DNA of 36,687 bases, from NCBI GenBank assembly GCA_019233055.1, contig JAFAMV010000229.1, positions 1 through 36,687 on the forward strand, written 5' to 3'. The position numbers and the translations under genes were made by a program. Below the pieces are notes generated by a model that was not told the origin of the DNA, did no database searches, and saw only the letters and a list, made by a program, of their open reading frames with translations. This DNA is from Curvibacter sp. (GTDB lineage Bacteria > Pseudomonadota > Gammaproteobacteria > Burkholderiales > Burkholderiaceae_C). Of the stretch, positions 26,701 through 34,356 are shown in pieces; within the stretch, counting starts at the first letter, position 1, and every line of letters begins with the position of its first letter.

Positions 26701-26802
26701 CCCGAGACCGCCCCCGGCCCGGCCGGCACGCCCGAGCCCCTGGGCCGATTGGCCGCCTCAGGCCCAGCCCTGCAGCACGGCCTTGCCGACCGCGCGGCCT
26801 GA
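23719..26802 (+). CDS. MASE1-PAS-PAS-GGDEF-EAL membrane signalling protein
   Basis: The protein has 1027 aa. A MASE1-like multi-helix membrane domain (about residues 25-300) is followed by two PAS domains (about 310-435 and 440-560), GGDEF (RLGGDEF) and EAL. The product-inhibition motif RHCD sits correctly upstream of GGDEF, so the cyclase is probably active and feedback-controlled. The EAL signatures are intact (EALVRW, NISPMQF, EITES, LDDFGTG, KVDRSF, VAEGVEN). Its start overlaps the binding-protein gene. The 3' end overlaps the convergent oxidoreductase gene by 45 bp (26758-26802). Confidence 0.93.
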   Translation: MPTEADSTLPAALPAEMRPAPLWRAAVLATVVYGLLMLGSIALSRQPGSVATLWYAGPAGAVLLAPRRLREWPLMLLMMLGAQVGINLSLGDPLRVALTFLPADLLEIGLGALVLQRHMHEPELLSRPFTLLRVLMQAGMLPTLAGATLGSLLLSSSSDASFSFLWPRWLEGGLIGSVSVLPLGLSLLHPGPSALWKQLRHLESASLMLLTAGVTLVVPLTMPFPFVFVTLPLTLIGLRRGFALTAAANLMASVLIGGLINLGLLVAPPTTLSWGHVLFYLPILAVLVPPILLAAGMDGYRHGLRELRASEQRFRTLYTRTPALMLSFRPDGRVISASELWLKKLGRSEQEVLGQPFTAFMAPESLKLMQALVLPRLMEAGDCHQVPCRWTTHQGLPLETRLSAVWERNHRGRPLRALAVIEDVTENRRLASFAAEREFTEVTLHSIGDGVVATDARGLVQYLNPVAEHLLGLPREQLLGRPFDEVVVLHDQDTHARLDSPVRRCLQERRSSGLPGSALLRGSQGQLHPIQDSVSPILGRRGELLGAVMVFQDVREARAMAQRMAHLAHHDALTDLPNRVLLQDRIQQACELGQRQGGGFGVMFLDLDHFKNVNDSLGHAAGDELLREMARRLRSTLRHCDTICRLGGDEFVMLIGNIHTPQDLGQVAEKVLAEVAQPCMVAGREMNVSVSLGLAVYPDDGLHVEALMKHADAAMYRAKREGRNRYHFFSKALDEAATLRLQIETELRAALAADQFVLHYQPLVNAITGQVRGAEALVRWQRQPGQCVGPVAFISIAEECGLIVQLGQWVLEQACAQLRSWLDAGLPLERLAINISPMQFNAPGFSGQLLRTVERHGINPHLLELEITESTLMRDPAQALAVLTDFRSAGMKVALDDFGTGYSSLSYLRRFPVDTLKVDRSFVADIHEDPEDRQLVEAILAMARTLHLHVVAEGVENLQQAQLLATMGCDTMQGYLFSQPMPADRMVDWLGAVWPETAPGPAGTPEPLGRLAASGPALQHGLADRAA

Positions 26803-27834
26803 TTCGACCCAGGCATGCGCGCGGCGCAGGTTGGCTGCGTTGATGGCGCCGAAATGCTCGCCCTCGGTGCTGCGCACAAGACCCGCATCGACCGCCGCGG
26901 CCAGGCGTGCCAACAGCTGGTGCTGGGCCACCATGTCGGGGGTGCCGAAGCGGCTGCGGGTGAACATCATCTCCCAATGCAGGCTCAGGCTCTTGGCCTT
27001 GAGGGCCAGCACATCGATCGCGCCGGGCGCGAAATCGTCGATCAGGCCGAGCCGGCCCTGTGGCGCCAGCACCTCCACCAACTGCGGGAAATGGCTGGCC
27101 GTGTGGGTCAGCGAGGCCACCAGCTCCACCTGAGGCAGTCCCGCCTGCTGCAGCTGCGGTGCCAGGGGCTGTCGGTGATCGATCACCACATGGGCCCCCT
27201 GGGCCAGGCACCAGGCCTGGGTCTCGGGCCGCGAGGCCGTCGCCACCACCGTCAGGGCCGTGAACTGACGCGCCAGCTGGATCAGGATCGAGCCCACCCC
27301 GCCGGCGCCGCCCAGCACCAGCAGGCGCTGCCCCGCCCCGCCCTGCCGGTCCTCCTGCAGCGGCACACCCAGGCGATCGAACAGCAGCTCCCAGGCGGTG
27401 ATGCCCGTCAGCGGCAGGGCGGCGGCCTGGGCGTCGCCCAGACTGGCCGGCGCCCGGCTGGCGATGCGCTCGTCGACCCGGTGCCGTTGCGCATTGCTGC
27501 CCGGCCGCACGATCGAGCCGGCGTACCAGACCCGGTCGCCGGGCTGCATCAGCGTCACGGCGGGCCCCACGGCCAGCACCGTGCCCACCGCATCCCAGCC
27601 GGGCACCTCGACCTGGCCGGCCGCCGGCGGGCGGCCCTGGCGCACCTTGGTGTCCACCGGGTTCACCGAGACCGCCGACACGGCCACCAGCAGGTCATGG
27701 TCCGCCAGGTCCTGGGGCTGCGGCGCCGGCAGCTCGAGATCGAGCAGGGATTCGGGGTGGCTGATCGGCAGGGACTGCCGGTAGCCGACAGCCTTCATGG
27801 TCGGGGTCGAGGCTTGGACTGGGTTCTGGTTCAT
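26758..27834 (-). CDS. Zinc-binding alcohol dehydrogenase-family oxidoreductase (quinone reductase-like)
   Basis: The product is 358 aa from ATG 27834, which has AGGAG 8 bases upstream; the GTG at 27843 overlaps that site and is disfavoured. It is an MDR-superfamily member of the TIGR02817 type: MKAVGYRQSLPI start, VNPVDTKVR, PGWDAVGTVLAVG, and nucleotide-binding LVLGGAGGVGSI. Structural-zinc cysteines are absent, as in quinone-oxidoreductase-like enzymes. It should use NAD(P)H to reduce small electrophiles or quinones. It is divergent from a LysR regulator, the usual arrangement for an inducible detoxifying oxidoreductase. Confidence 0.9.
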   Translation of the reverse strand: MNQNPVQASTPTMKAVGYRQSLPISHPESLLDLELPAPQPQDLADHDLLVAVSAVSVNPVDTKVRQGRPPAAGQVEVPGWDAVGTVLAVGPAVTLMQPGDRVWYAGSIVRPGSNAQRHRVDERIASRAPASLGDAQAAALPLTGITAWELLFDRLGVPLQEDRQGGAGQRLLVLGGAGGVGSILIQLARQFTALTVVATASRPETQAWCLAQGAHVVIDHRQPLAPQLQQAGLPQVELVASLTHTASHFPQLVEVLAPQGRLGLIDDFAPGAIDVLALKAKSLSLHWEMMFTRSRFGTPDMVAQHQLLARLAAAVDAGLVRSTEGEHFGAINAANLRRAHAWVESGRAVGKAVLQGWA

Positions 27835-27918
27835 GGATGGCACTCCTGGTGAAAATGGATCAGGAGGCAGAATCTAGGACTTCCTTATTTTTTGATAAAC
27901 ACATCCATTGAACCATCA

Positions 27919-27932
27919 GTTTCAAATGAAAC
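27919..27932. promoter_or_regulatory. Palindrome GTTTCA-AA-TGAAAC at lysR start
   Basis: Perfect 6-bp arms straddle the ATG at 27926. It may be an autoregulatory LysR operator. It also equals the arms of the bacterial parS core (GTTTCA-CG-TGAAAC), but with AA in place of the central CG. A TGAT-N17-ATCA pair (27893-27917) lies just upstream in the divergent promoter region. Confidence 0.45.
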
Positions 27933-28882
27933 TTGAAAATATCGATGAATTGCGCCTGGCCCTGGGCTGCGCCGACACCGGCAGCCTCACCGCCAGTGCC
28001 GCCCGCCTGCACATCACGCCGGCGGCGGCCAGCGCCTCGCTGAAGAAACTGGAGGCCCGCCTGGGCGTGCGCCTGTTCGAGCGCAGCACCCGCAGCATGC
28101 GCATCACGCCGGCGGGCGAACTGTTCGTCGACTACGCCCGCCGGGCCCTGGACCTGCTCGACGAGGCCCAGGGCCAGTTGCAGGAGGGCGGCTCGCAGCT
28201 GGTCGGCGCGATCCGCCTGGCCGCCTCCAGCGACCTGACCCGGCGCGTGCTGCTCGACTGGCTGGACGATTTCCTGGCCGCGCACCCCGGCGTCGAACTG
28301 CAGCTCGCGGTGAGCGACACCCTGACCGATGTGGTGCGCGATCAGGTCGACCTGGCGCTGCGCTATGGCGAACTCGACGACTCCCGCCTGGTGGCCCGGC
28401 GCCTGGCCACCTCGCGGCGCGTGACCTGCGCCTCGCCCGACTACGTGGCCCGACACGGCCTGCCCAGCCACCCTTCGGAGCTGGCCCGGCATGAATGCCT
28501 GAGCTTCGTGATCCGGGGTCGGCGGGTGCTGCAATGGCCCTATGCACGCAACGACGGCAGCGAGACCTGCACGGTGCGGGTGCACGGCAGGCGCAGCGCC
28601 GACGACGCCGAGATCGTCCACCGCTGGGCCCTGGCCGGCCACGGCGTGCTGTGCAAGAGCGAGATCGACGTCCATGCCCATCTGGCCAGCGGCGCCCTGG
28701 TGCGTCTGCTGCCCGACTGGCAGGGCATCCGCCTGCCGCTGCATGCGGTCATGCCCAGCCGGCGCTTCGTGCCCGCCCGGGTGCGGGCCCTGGTCGACCA
28801 CCTGGCCGAACGCTTCCGGCGCACGGGCATGGACCTCGAGGCCGGCACCCCGTCCGGGCCTTCGCTAACATCGGAGCCATGA
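27926..28882 (+). CDS. LysR-family transcriptional regulator
   Basis: The product is 318 aa from ATG 27926. The helix-turn-helix is clear (TGSLTASAARLHITPAAASA, LFERSTRSMRITPAG), followed by the effector domain with DLALRYGELDDS and a C-terminal HAVMPSRRFVPARVRALVD. This resembles the LysR group that controls adjacent oxidoreductases. It is divergent from the MDR oxidoreductase across 91 bp and probably regulates it. Its stop overlaps the alaX start (ATGA at 28879), so the downstream genes may be read through from this promoter. Confidence 0.93.
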   Translation: MKLENIDELRLALGCADTGSLTASAARLHITPAAASASLKKLEARLGVRLFERSTRSMRITPAGELFVDYARRALDLLDEAQGQLQEGGSQLVGAIRLAASSDLTRRVLLDWLDDFLAAHPGVELQLAVSDTLTDVVRDQVDLALRYGELDDSRLVARRLATSRRVTCASPDYVARHGLPSHPSELARHECLSFVIRGRRVLQWPYARNDGSETCTVRVHGRRSADDAEIVHRWALAGHGVLCKSEIDVHAHLASGALVRLLPDWQGIRLPLHAVMPSRRFVPARVRALVDHLAERFRRTGMDLEAGTPSGPSLTSEP

Positions 28883-29628
28883 CCCAAGACCTGTTCCGCG
28901 CCGACGCCACCCTGCAGGCCTGCAGCGCCACCCTGACCGCCCTCCACGAGACTGGCCTGGTGCTGGACCGCAGCGTGTTCTACCCCCTGGGCGGCGGCCA
29001 GGCCGGCGACAGCGGCGAGCTGTGCCTGGCGGACGGGCGCCTGCTGCGCATCGCCGACACCCGCAAGGGCAAGGACGACGAGGGCCGTCCCACGCAGGAC
29101 ATCGTGCACGTCCCGGCCCCCGGCCAGGAGGCGCTGCTGGCCACGCTCACGCCGGGCATGCCGGTCACGGCCCGCATCGACTGGGCGCGCCGGCACCGCC
29201 TGATGCGCCTGCACACCACCACCCACCTGCTGTGCCATCTGGTGGCCCGCCCGGTGGATGGCTGCTCCATCAGCCCCGACGCGGCCCGGCTCGATTTCCA
29301 CATGACCGAGCCGCTGGACAAGGAAGTTCTCAGCGCCGGACTGGCCCACCTGGTGGCGCTGGCCCTGCCGGTCACGGTGGGGCAGATCAGCGACGCCGAG
29401 CTCGACGCCAACCCGGCGCTCGTGAAGAGCATGTCGGTCCAGCCGCCCCGCGGCACGGGACGGATCCGCACCATCCGCATCGGTGCGGACGGCGCCGACC
29501 CCATCGATCTGCAGCCCTGCGGCGGCACCCATGTGGCCAACACGGCCGAGATCGGCGCCGTGTGGGTGACCAAGATCGAAAAGAAGAGTGCCCAGACCCG
29601 CCGCGTGGTGCTGGGCTTCGCGGCATGA
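28879..29628 (+). CDS. alaX: Alanyl-tRNA editing protein AlaX
   Basis: The protein has 249 aa. It is a free-standing homologue of the AlaRS editing domain that hydrolyses mischarged Ser/Gly-tRNA(Ala). Zinc ligands are seen as HTTTH (His112, His116) and CGGTH (Cys214, His218); FYPLGGGQAGDSG near the N-terminus is characteristic. It overlaps both neighbours by ATGA junctions (28879-28882 with lysR, 29625-29628 if the first dsbD-like ATG is used), suggesting a co-transcribed block. Confidence 0.92.
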   Translation: MTQDLFRADATLQACSATLTALHETGLVLDRSVFYPLGGGQAGDSGELCLADGRLLRIADTRKGKDDEGRPTQDIVHVPAPGQEALLATLTPGMPVTARIDWARRHRLMRLHTTTHLLCHLVARPVDGCSISPDAARLDFHMTEPLDKEVLSAGLAHLVALALPVTVGQISDAELDANPALVKSMSVQPPRGTGRIRTIRIGADGADPIDLQPCGGTHVANTAEIGAVWVTKIEKKSAQTRRVVLGFAA

Positions 29629-29684
29629 GCCGTGCAGACCGGGCCGCCGGAACTTCGGCCGGGCCATCCCATCCCACGCGGGCC

Positions 29685-31949
29685 ATGACAGACAAACACC
29701 ACACCCGACTCCCGGCGCGGCCCTGGCGGCGCCTGGTCCAGGCGGCCGGCCTCGCCCTGGCAGCCGCCTGGGCCGCGACGGCCCAGGCCCAGATCGAACT
29801 CAAGCTCGGCGGCCATGCCGGCGCCCAGGCCGTCAGCAGCGCGGCGGCCAGCAGCGTCACCACCCCGCGTGTGAGCGTCGAACTCATGGCCCTGGCGCCC
29901 CAGGGCGTCGCCCCGGGCCAGCCTTTGTGGCTCGGCCTGCAGATCACCCACCAGCCGGGCTGGCACACCTATTGGAAGAACCCCGGGGATTCGGGCCTGC
30001 CGACCCGGCTCGACTGGCAACTGCCGGCCGGCCTCCAGGCCGGCGAGATCCAATGGCCGGCGCCCGAGAAGATCCGCATCGGCCAGCTGACCAACCTGGG
30101 CTATGAAGGCCAGGTGCTGCTGCCGGTGTCCGTCACCGTCGGCCCGGACTGGCGGGCGGGCGCGGCCAGCGTGCCGGTCCACCTGCAGGCCAGCTGGCTG
30201 GTCTGCCGGCAGGAATGCATTCCCGAGCAGGCCGAGCTGAGCCTGGACCTGCCGGTCGGCAGCTCCACCGCCGCCAACGCCCAGGCCTTCGAGGCGGCCC
30301 GGGCCGCCGCGCCGGTGCCCCTGCCCGGCACCGCCCAGGCCCATGTCGCAGGCGACCGGCTCGAGGTCCGGGTCACAGGGCTGCCGGCCGCCTGGCGCGG
30401 CCAGCCGTTGTCGCTGCTGCCCGAGACCGGCGAGGTCCTCAGCCTGGCGTCCGACGACCAGGCACGCTGGGATGGCGCCGACTGGACGGCCCGGATCCCG
30501 CTGTCCGCCGAACGCAGCAGCAGCCCGGAGCGCCTGCCCGTATTGCTGGCGCTGCAAAAACCCCAGACCGGCACACCGCGCGCCTGGCACGCCGACCTCG
30601 CCATCACCGGCGGCTGGCCGGCCGGCCGCGCGGCCGCGCCGGGTGCCCTGTCGCCGGCCCTGAGCGCCGCGCTGCAGGCCAACCAGGCCCAGACGATCGC
30701 ACCGGCGGCGCCGCAGAATCCGCCGACCGGCCTCGGTCTGGCCCTGCTGGGCGCCCTGCTCGGGGGGCTGATCCTCAACCTCATGCCCTGCGTCTTCCCG
30801 GTGCTGGCCATCAAGCTGCTGAGCTTCTCGCGCCACAGCGGCCATGACGGCGCGGCGCGGCTGCGCGGCCAGGGCCTGGCCTACAGCGCCGGCGTGCTGC
30901 TGTCCTTCCTGGCCCTGGGCGCCCTGATGCTCAGCCTGCGCGCCGGCGGCGACCAGCTGGGCTGGGGCTTCCAGCTGCAGTCGCCCGCCGTGGTGGCCGC
31001 ACTGGCGGCGCTTTTCACCCTGATCGGTCTGAACCTCGCCGGCGTCTTCGAGCTCGGCCACTGGCTTCCCGGCAACCTGGCCAGCACCCGGCTGCGCCAT
31101 CCGCTGGCCGACTCGGCGCTGTCGGGGGTGCTGGCGGTGGCCATCGCCTCGCCCTGCACCGCCCCCTTCATGGGCGCTTCGCTGGGCCTGACCCTGACCC
31201 TGCCGGCCGTCCAGGCCCTGGCCGTGTTCGGCGCACTGGGTCTGGGCATGGCCCTGCCCTATCTGGCGGTCTCGCTGCTGCCGGGGCTGAGCCACTGGAT
31301 CTGCAGCCACCTGCCGCGCCCCGGCGGCTGGATGGTCGTCTTCCGCCAGCTCATGGCCTTCCCGATGTTCGCCACCGTGGCCTGGCTGGTCTGGGTGCTG
31401 GGCCAGCAGACCGGCGTCGACGGCGCCGGCGCCCTGCTGCTGCTGCTGGTGCTCCTGGCCGGCCTGTGCTGGGCCGTCAATCTGCGGGGCCGGGTGCGCG
31501 GCATCCTGGCCGGCGTCTTTGTCGCAGCCCTGGCCTGGGCCCTGGTGGCCATCGGTCCGCAGCTCACCCGGCTCGCCGAACCCGCCGCTGCGGCCAGCGG
31601 CCCGGCCGAGGCCCTGGCCTGGGAGCCCTGGTCGCCGCAACGGGTACAGGCCCTGGTGACCGAGGGACGGCCCGTCTTCGTCGATTTCACGGCGGCCTGG
31701 TGCGTCACCTGCCAGGTCAACAAGCGCACCACGCTGGCCGATCCGGCCCTGCTGGCCGACCTGTCGGCGCGGCATGTGGCCCTGCTGCGCGCCGACTGGA
31801 CGCGCCAGGACCCCGGCATCACCGCCGCCCTCAAGGCGCTGGGCCGCAACGGCGTGCCGGTGTATGTGGCCTACCGCCCGGGCCAGGCCCCGGTGGTGCT
31901 GTCCGAATTGCTGAGCGTGGCCGATGTCCGGCGCGCCCTGGCGCTCTGA
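29685..31949 (+). CDS. Thiol:disulfide interchange protein, DsbD/ScsB family
   Basis: The product is 754 aa from ATG 29685, chosen because it places a signal peptide (ending near AQAQ, residue 36) properly; the ATG at 29625 would overlap alaX and add 20 residues. The N-terminal periplasmic domain has cysteines Cys174 and Cys178 (VCRQEC). The central membrane domain has the paired cysteines Cys369 (NLMPCVFP) and Cys491 (ASPCTAPF). The C-terminal thioredoxin domain has WCVTC (Cys673, Cys676). It carries electrons from cytoplasmic thioredoxin to the periplasm for disulfide isomerases, cytochrome c maturation or copper tolerance. The long N-terminal domain is closer to ScsB-like than to short classical DsbD, so the exact partner is uncertain. 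Confidence 0.9.
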   Translation: MTDKHHTRLPARPWRRLVQAAGLALAAAWAATAQAQIELKLGGHAGAQAVSSAAASSVTTPRVSVELMALAPQGVAPGQPLWLGLQITHQPGWHTYWKNPGDSGLPTRLDWQLPAGLQAGEIQWPAPEKIRIGQLTNLGYEGQVLLPVSVTVGPDWRAGAASVPVHLQASWLVCRQECIPEQAELSLDLPVGSSTAANAQAFEAARAAAPVPLPGTAQAHVAGDRLEVRVTGLPAAWRGQPLSLLPETGEVLSLASDDQARWDGADWTARIPLSAERSSSPERLPVLLALQKPQTGTPRAWHADLAITGGWPAGRAAAPGALSPALSAALQANQAQTIAPAAPQNPPTGLGLALLGALLGGLILNLMPCVFPVLAIKLLSFSRHSGHDGAARLRGQGLAYSAGVLLSFLALGALMLSLRAGGDQLGWGFQLQSPAVVAALAALFTLIGLNLAGVFELGHWLPGNLASTRLRHPLADSALSGVLAVAIASPCTAPFMGASLGLTLTLPAVQALAVFGALGLGMALPYLAVSLLPGLSHWICSHLPRPGGWMVVFRQLMAFPMFATVAWLVWVLGQQTGVDGAGALLLLLVLLAGLCWAVNLRGRVRGILAGVFVAALAWALVAIGPQLTRLAEPAAAASGPAEALAWEPWSPQRVQALVTEGRPVFVDFTAAWCVTCQVNKRTTLADPALLADLSARHVALLRADWTRQDPGITAALKALGRNGVPVYVAYRPGQAPVVLSELLSVADVRRALAL

Positions 31950-31971
31950 GAACCCGTCCACGGTCCTGCCC

Positions 31972-32385
31972 ATGCCCCTCGAAACCGAGTCCATCGCCGC
32001 CATCCTGCAGCACTGCCGCACCGTCGCGGTGGTCGGGCTGTCGCCCAAACCCCACCGGGCCAGCTACCGGGTCGCCCAGTACATGCAGGCCCAGGGCTGG
32101 CGCATCGTGCCGGTCAATCCGCTGGCCCGCGAGGTGCTCGGAGAAAAGGCCTACGCCAGCCTGCACGAGGCGGCCCGCGAGCACGCCATCGACCTGGTCG
32201 ATGTGTTCCGCAACAGCGAGGACGTCCCTCCGGTGGCCGACGAGGCGGTGGCCATCGGCGCGCGCGGCCTCTGGCTGCAGCAGGGCATCCGCCATGACGA
32301 GGCCGCTGCGCGCGCGGCAGCCGCCGGCCTGTGGGTGGTGCAGGACCGCTGCCTGATGGTTGAGCACGCCCGGCATCCGGCTTGA
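31972..32385 (+). CDS. yccU: CoA-binding domain protein YccU
   Basis: The protein has 137 aa, the size of E. coli YccU. It is a single Rossmann-type CoA-binding domain: TVAVVGLSPKPHRASYRVAQ, IVPVNPLAREVLGEKAYASL, IDLVDVFRNSEDVP and GLWLQQGIRHDEAAA. The function of this widespread family is not established. It follows the dsbD-like gene by 22 bp and precedes hemE by 63 bp in the same direction. Its stop lies in an inverted repeat (32381-32396). Confidence 0.9.
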   Translation: MPLETESIAAILQHCRTVAVVGLSPKPHRASYRVAQYMQAQGWRIVPVNPLAREVLGEKAYASLHEAAREHAIDLVDVFRNSEDVPPVADEAVAIGARGLWLQQGIRHDEAAARAAAAGLWVVQDRCLMVEHARHPA

Positions 32386-32396
32386 CGCTGGTCAAG
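32381..32396. repeat. Inverted repeat CTTGAC-GCTG-GTCAAG at yccU stop
   Basis: Perfect 6-bp arms with a 4-base loop span the yccU stop codon, 53 bp before hemE. It may form a transcript hairpin or act as an operator; there is no T-run. Confidence 0.45.
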
Positions 32397-32448
32397 GGCC
32401 GGTGCCGAAGCCCGGCGCCTGCCGGCCAGCCCTGCGACAATCCGGGGC

Positions 32449-33600
32449 ATGAGCACCTCTGCCGCCCCCACCGCCTCCGCCCCCACCGCCGGCCGTTTCG
32501 CGCCGCTGCGCAATGACAGCTTCCTGCGCGCCTGCTGGCGCCAGGCCACCGACCACACCCCGCTGTGGCTGATGCGTCAGGCCGGCCGCTACCTGCCCGA
32601 GTACTGCGCCACCCGGGCCCGGGCCGGCAGCTTCATGGGCCTGGCCACGAACACCGCCTACGCCACCGAGGTCACGCTGCAGCCGCTCGAACGCTACCCG
32701 CTGGACGCCGCCATCCTGTTCTCGGACATCCTGACTGTGCCCGACGCCATGGGCCTGGGCCTGTCCTTCGCCCAGGGCGAGGGCCCGCGTTTCGCCTCGC
32801 CGGTGCGCGACGAGGCCGCGGTGGCCGCCCTCCAGGTGCCCGACCTGGACCGCCTGCGCTATGTGTTCGACGCGGTGACCAGCATCCGCCATGCCCTGCA
32901 GGGGCGTGTGCCGCTGATCGGCTTCTCGGGCAGCCCCTGGACCCAGGCCTGCTACATGGTCGAGGGCAAGGGCAGTGACGACTACCGGCTGGTCAAGACC
33001 CTGATGTACAGCCGACCCGACCTGATGCACCGCATCCTGCAGGTGAATGCCGACGCGGTCGCAGCCTACCTGAACGCCCAGATCGAGGCCGGCGCCCAGG
33101 CCGTCATGATCTTCGACAGCTGGGGCGGCGTGCTGGCCGACGGGGCCTTCCAGGCCTTCAGCCTGGCCTACACCGCCCGGGTGCTGGCGCAACTCAAGCG
33201 CGAACACGAAGGCGTGGCCATTCCCCGTATCGTCTTCACCAAGGGCGGCGGCCTCTGGCTCGACGAGATGGCGGGGCTCGATTGCGAGGTGCTGGGCCTG
33301 GACTGGACGGTGAACCTGGGGCGGGCCCGCGCCCAGGTGGGCGGAGCCGTGGGCGGCCCCGGCAAGGCCCTGCAGGGCAACATCGACCCGAATGTGCTGT
33401 TCGCCGCCCCGGAACAGATCGCCCGCGAGGCCGCCCGGGTGCTGGACAGCTTCGGGACCCCGCACACCGACCCGCTCACCAGCGGCCCGACCCACATCTT
33501 CAACCTGGGCCATGGCATCAGCCAGTACACGCCGCCCGAGCATGTGGCGGCCCTGGTCGAGGCCGTCCACAGCCACTCCAGGCGCCTGCGCCAGCGCTGA
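32449..33600 (+). CDS. hemE: Uroporphyrinogen decarboxylase HemE
   Basis: The protein has 383 aa and catalyses uroporphyrinogen III to coproporphyrinogen III in haem biosynthesis in the cytoplasm. Diagnostic blocks are [64 protein letters not shown] and FNLGHGI. Compared with typical members of about 355-370 aa it has an Ala/Pro/Thr-rich N-terminal extension (about 15 residues) and a short basic C-terminal tail. In many betaproteobacteria hemE and priA are neighbours, as here. The 1.06-kb gap to priA is unusually long and carries DnaA boxes. Confidence 0.96.
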   Translation: MSTSAAPTASAPTAGRFAPLRNDSFLRACWRQATDHTPLWLMRQAGRYLPEYCATRARAGSFMGLATNTAYATEVTLQPLERYPLDAAILFSDILTVPDAMGLGLSFAQGEGPRFASPVRDEAAVAALQVPDLDRLRYVFDAVTSIRHALQGRVPLIGFSGSPWTQACYMVEGKGSDDYRLVKTLMYSRPDLMHRILQVNADAVAAYLNAQIEAGAQAVMIFDSWGGVLADGAFQAFSLAYTARVLAQLKREHEGVAIPRIVFTKGGGLWLDEMAGLDCEVLGLDWTVNLGRARAQVGGAVGGPGKALQGNIDPNVLFAAPEQIAREAARVLDSFGTPHTDPLTSGPTHIFNLGHGISQYTPPEHVAALVEAVHSHSRRLRQR

Positions 33601-33640
33601 GCCGCCACGGGGACGGCGCTCGGACATCCTGCGCATGCAC

Positions 33641-33649
33641 TTATACACA
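33641..33649 (+). promoter_or_regulatory. DnaA box TTATACACA
   Basis: Exact match to the E. coli consensus TTATNCACA; first box of module 1, 41 bp after the hemE stop. Confidence 0.75.
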
Positions 33650-33750
33650 AAAGTTCTGGTGCGGCGCAAAAAACCATCGCATTTCAGCGCACCGTCCCGA
33701 ATCATCACACAAGCTGTTGATTCATAAGGCATTTCATAAGACATGCCAGT

Positions 33751-33773
33751 CTACCGGGCAGACTTGCCGGTAG
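33751..33773. repeat. Module 1 hairpin CTACCGG/CCGGTAG
   Basis: Perfect 7-bp arms with a 9-base loop, between TTGATTCATA and TTATCCACA. No T-run adjoins it. Confidence 0.7.
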
Positions 33774-33818
33774 CGGGCTGCAGGCCCTGGGCTCCTCGCA
33801 TGACAGATGTCAACAAAG

Positions 33819-33827
33819 TTATCCACA
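33819..33827 (+). promoter_or_regulatory. DnaA box TTATCCACA
   Basis: Exact match to the strongest E. coli DnaA box (R1/R4 type); last box of module 1. Confidence 0.8.
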
Positions 33828-33993
33828 CCGTGGAGGCGCCGCCCTGCTCTTGCCTGTCCGGCACGCTGGCGGGATGAGCCCAGTTCGCGCGCCGGACACC
33901 GCCGCCGTGCCCCATGGTCCAGCTTGTCGCCACGACAGGTCCCAGCCACCGCCCCATGACCAGGGCCGCAGTCCAGGCCGACCACCGACTGAC

Positions 33994-34002
33994 TTATGCA
34001 CA
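33994..34002 (+). promoter_or_regulatory. DnaA box TTATGCACA
   Basis: Exact match to TTATNCACA; first box of module 2. Confidence 0.75.
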
Positions 34003-34099
34003 GCGCAGCGGAAGCGCAGAAAAACAGATTTCATCAATTTCTTCATCAGGCAGAGCTTGCAGTCAAATATACAAGTTGTTGATTCATATTGATTTATTG

Positions 34100-34122
34100 C
34101 ATTGCCACATAAAGTGGCAATG
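34100..34122. repeat. Module 2 hairpin CATTGCCAC/GTGGCAATG
   Basis: Perfect 9-bp arms with loop ATAAA, at the corresponding place in module 2. A further palindrome follows at 34132-34146. Confidence 0.8.
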
Positions 34123-34180
34123 TGTCCAAACCCTTGTGGCACAAGGCTTTGGCCCACCGCCCTACAGCCTATCCCCAAAG

Positions 34181-34189
34181 TTATCCACA
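34181..34189 (+). promoter_or_regulatory. DnaA box TTATCCACA
   Basis: Exact R1/R4-type match; last box of module 2, inside the 23-bp perfect repeat. Confidence 0.8.
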
Positions 34190-34347
34190 GAAATTCTGCG
34201 ATTTCCAGAAAAGCTTTTGAAATCAGTCACTTGCGACGCCCATCGAAAAATCGCCTCGCCGGGGACAAGACTGTGGACAGTCTGTGCAGGCGGCGGGAAA
34301 AGCCCGGTGGCTCGGATCATTCCGAAGCCGTCGCCGATGCGGCTCAC

Positions 34348-34356
34348 TTATGCACA
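34348..34356 (+). promoter_or_regulatory. DnaA box TTATGCACA
   Basis: Exact match to TTATNCACA; first box of module 3. Confidence 0.75.

Larger units (their letters stand above)
33641..33827 (+). repeat. DnaA-box module 1
   Basis: In order: TTATACACA (33641-33649), TTGATTCATA (33717-33726), inverted repeat CTACCGG/CCGGTAG (33751-33773), TTATCCACA (33819-33827). Motif spacings between start points are 76 bp and 102 bp. It is the most diverged copy. Confidence 0.8.
33994..34198 (+). repeat. DnaA-box module 2
   Basis: In order: TTATGCACA (33994-34002), TTGATTCATA (34079-34088), inverted repeat CATTGCCAC/GTGGCAATG (34100-34122), a second palindrome CCTTGTG-G-CACAAGG (34132-34146), TTATCCACA (34181-34189). 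Start-to-start spacings are 85 and 102 bp. The last box lies in a 23-bp segment (34176-34198) identical to module 3. Confidence 0.85.

Noticed and set aside
33601..33640. Terminator after hemE
   Set aside because: Only a 5-bp AGCGC/GCGCT pairing around the stop and no T-run; insufficient.
34030..34043. IHF-like site in the DnaA-box region
   Set aside because: CATCAATTTCTTC resembles WATCAANNNNTTR but misses two conserved positions, so it was not called.
34271..34280. Reverse-strand DnaA-like box (CTGTCCACA)
   Set aside because: Only 7 of 9 matches to the consensus; the six exact sites are sufficient and this one could be chance.
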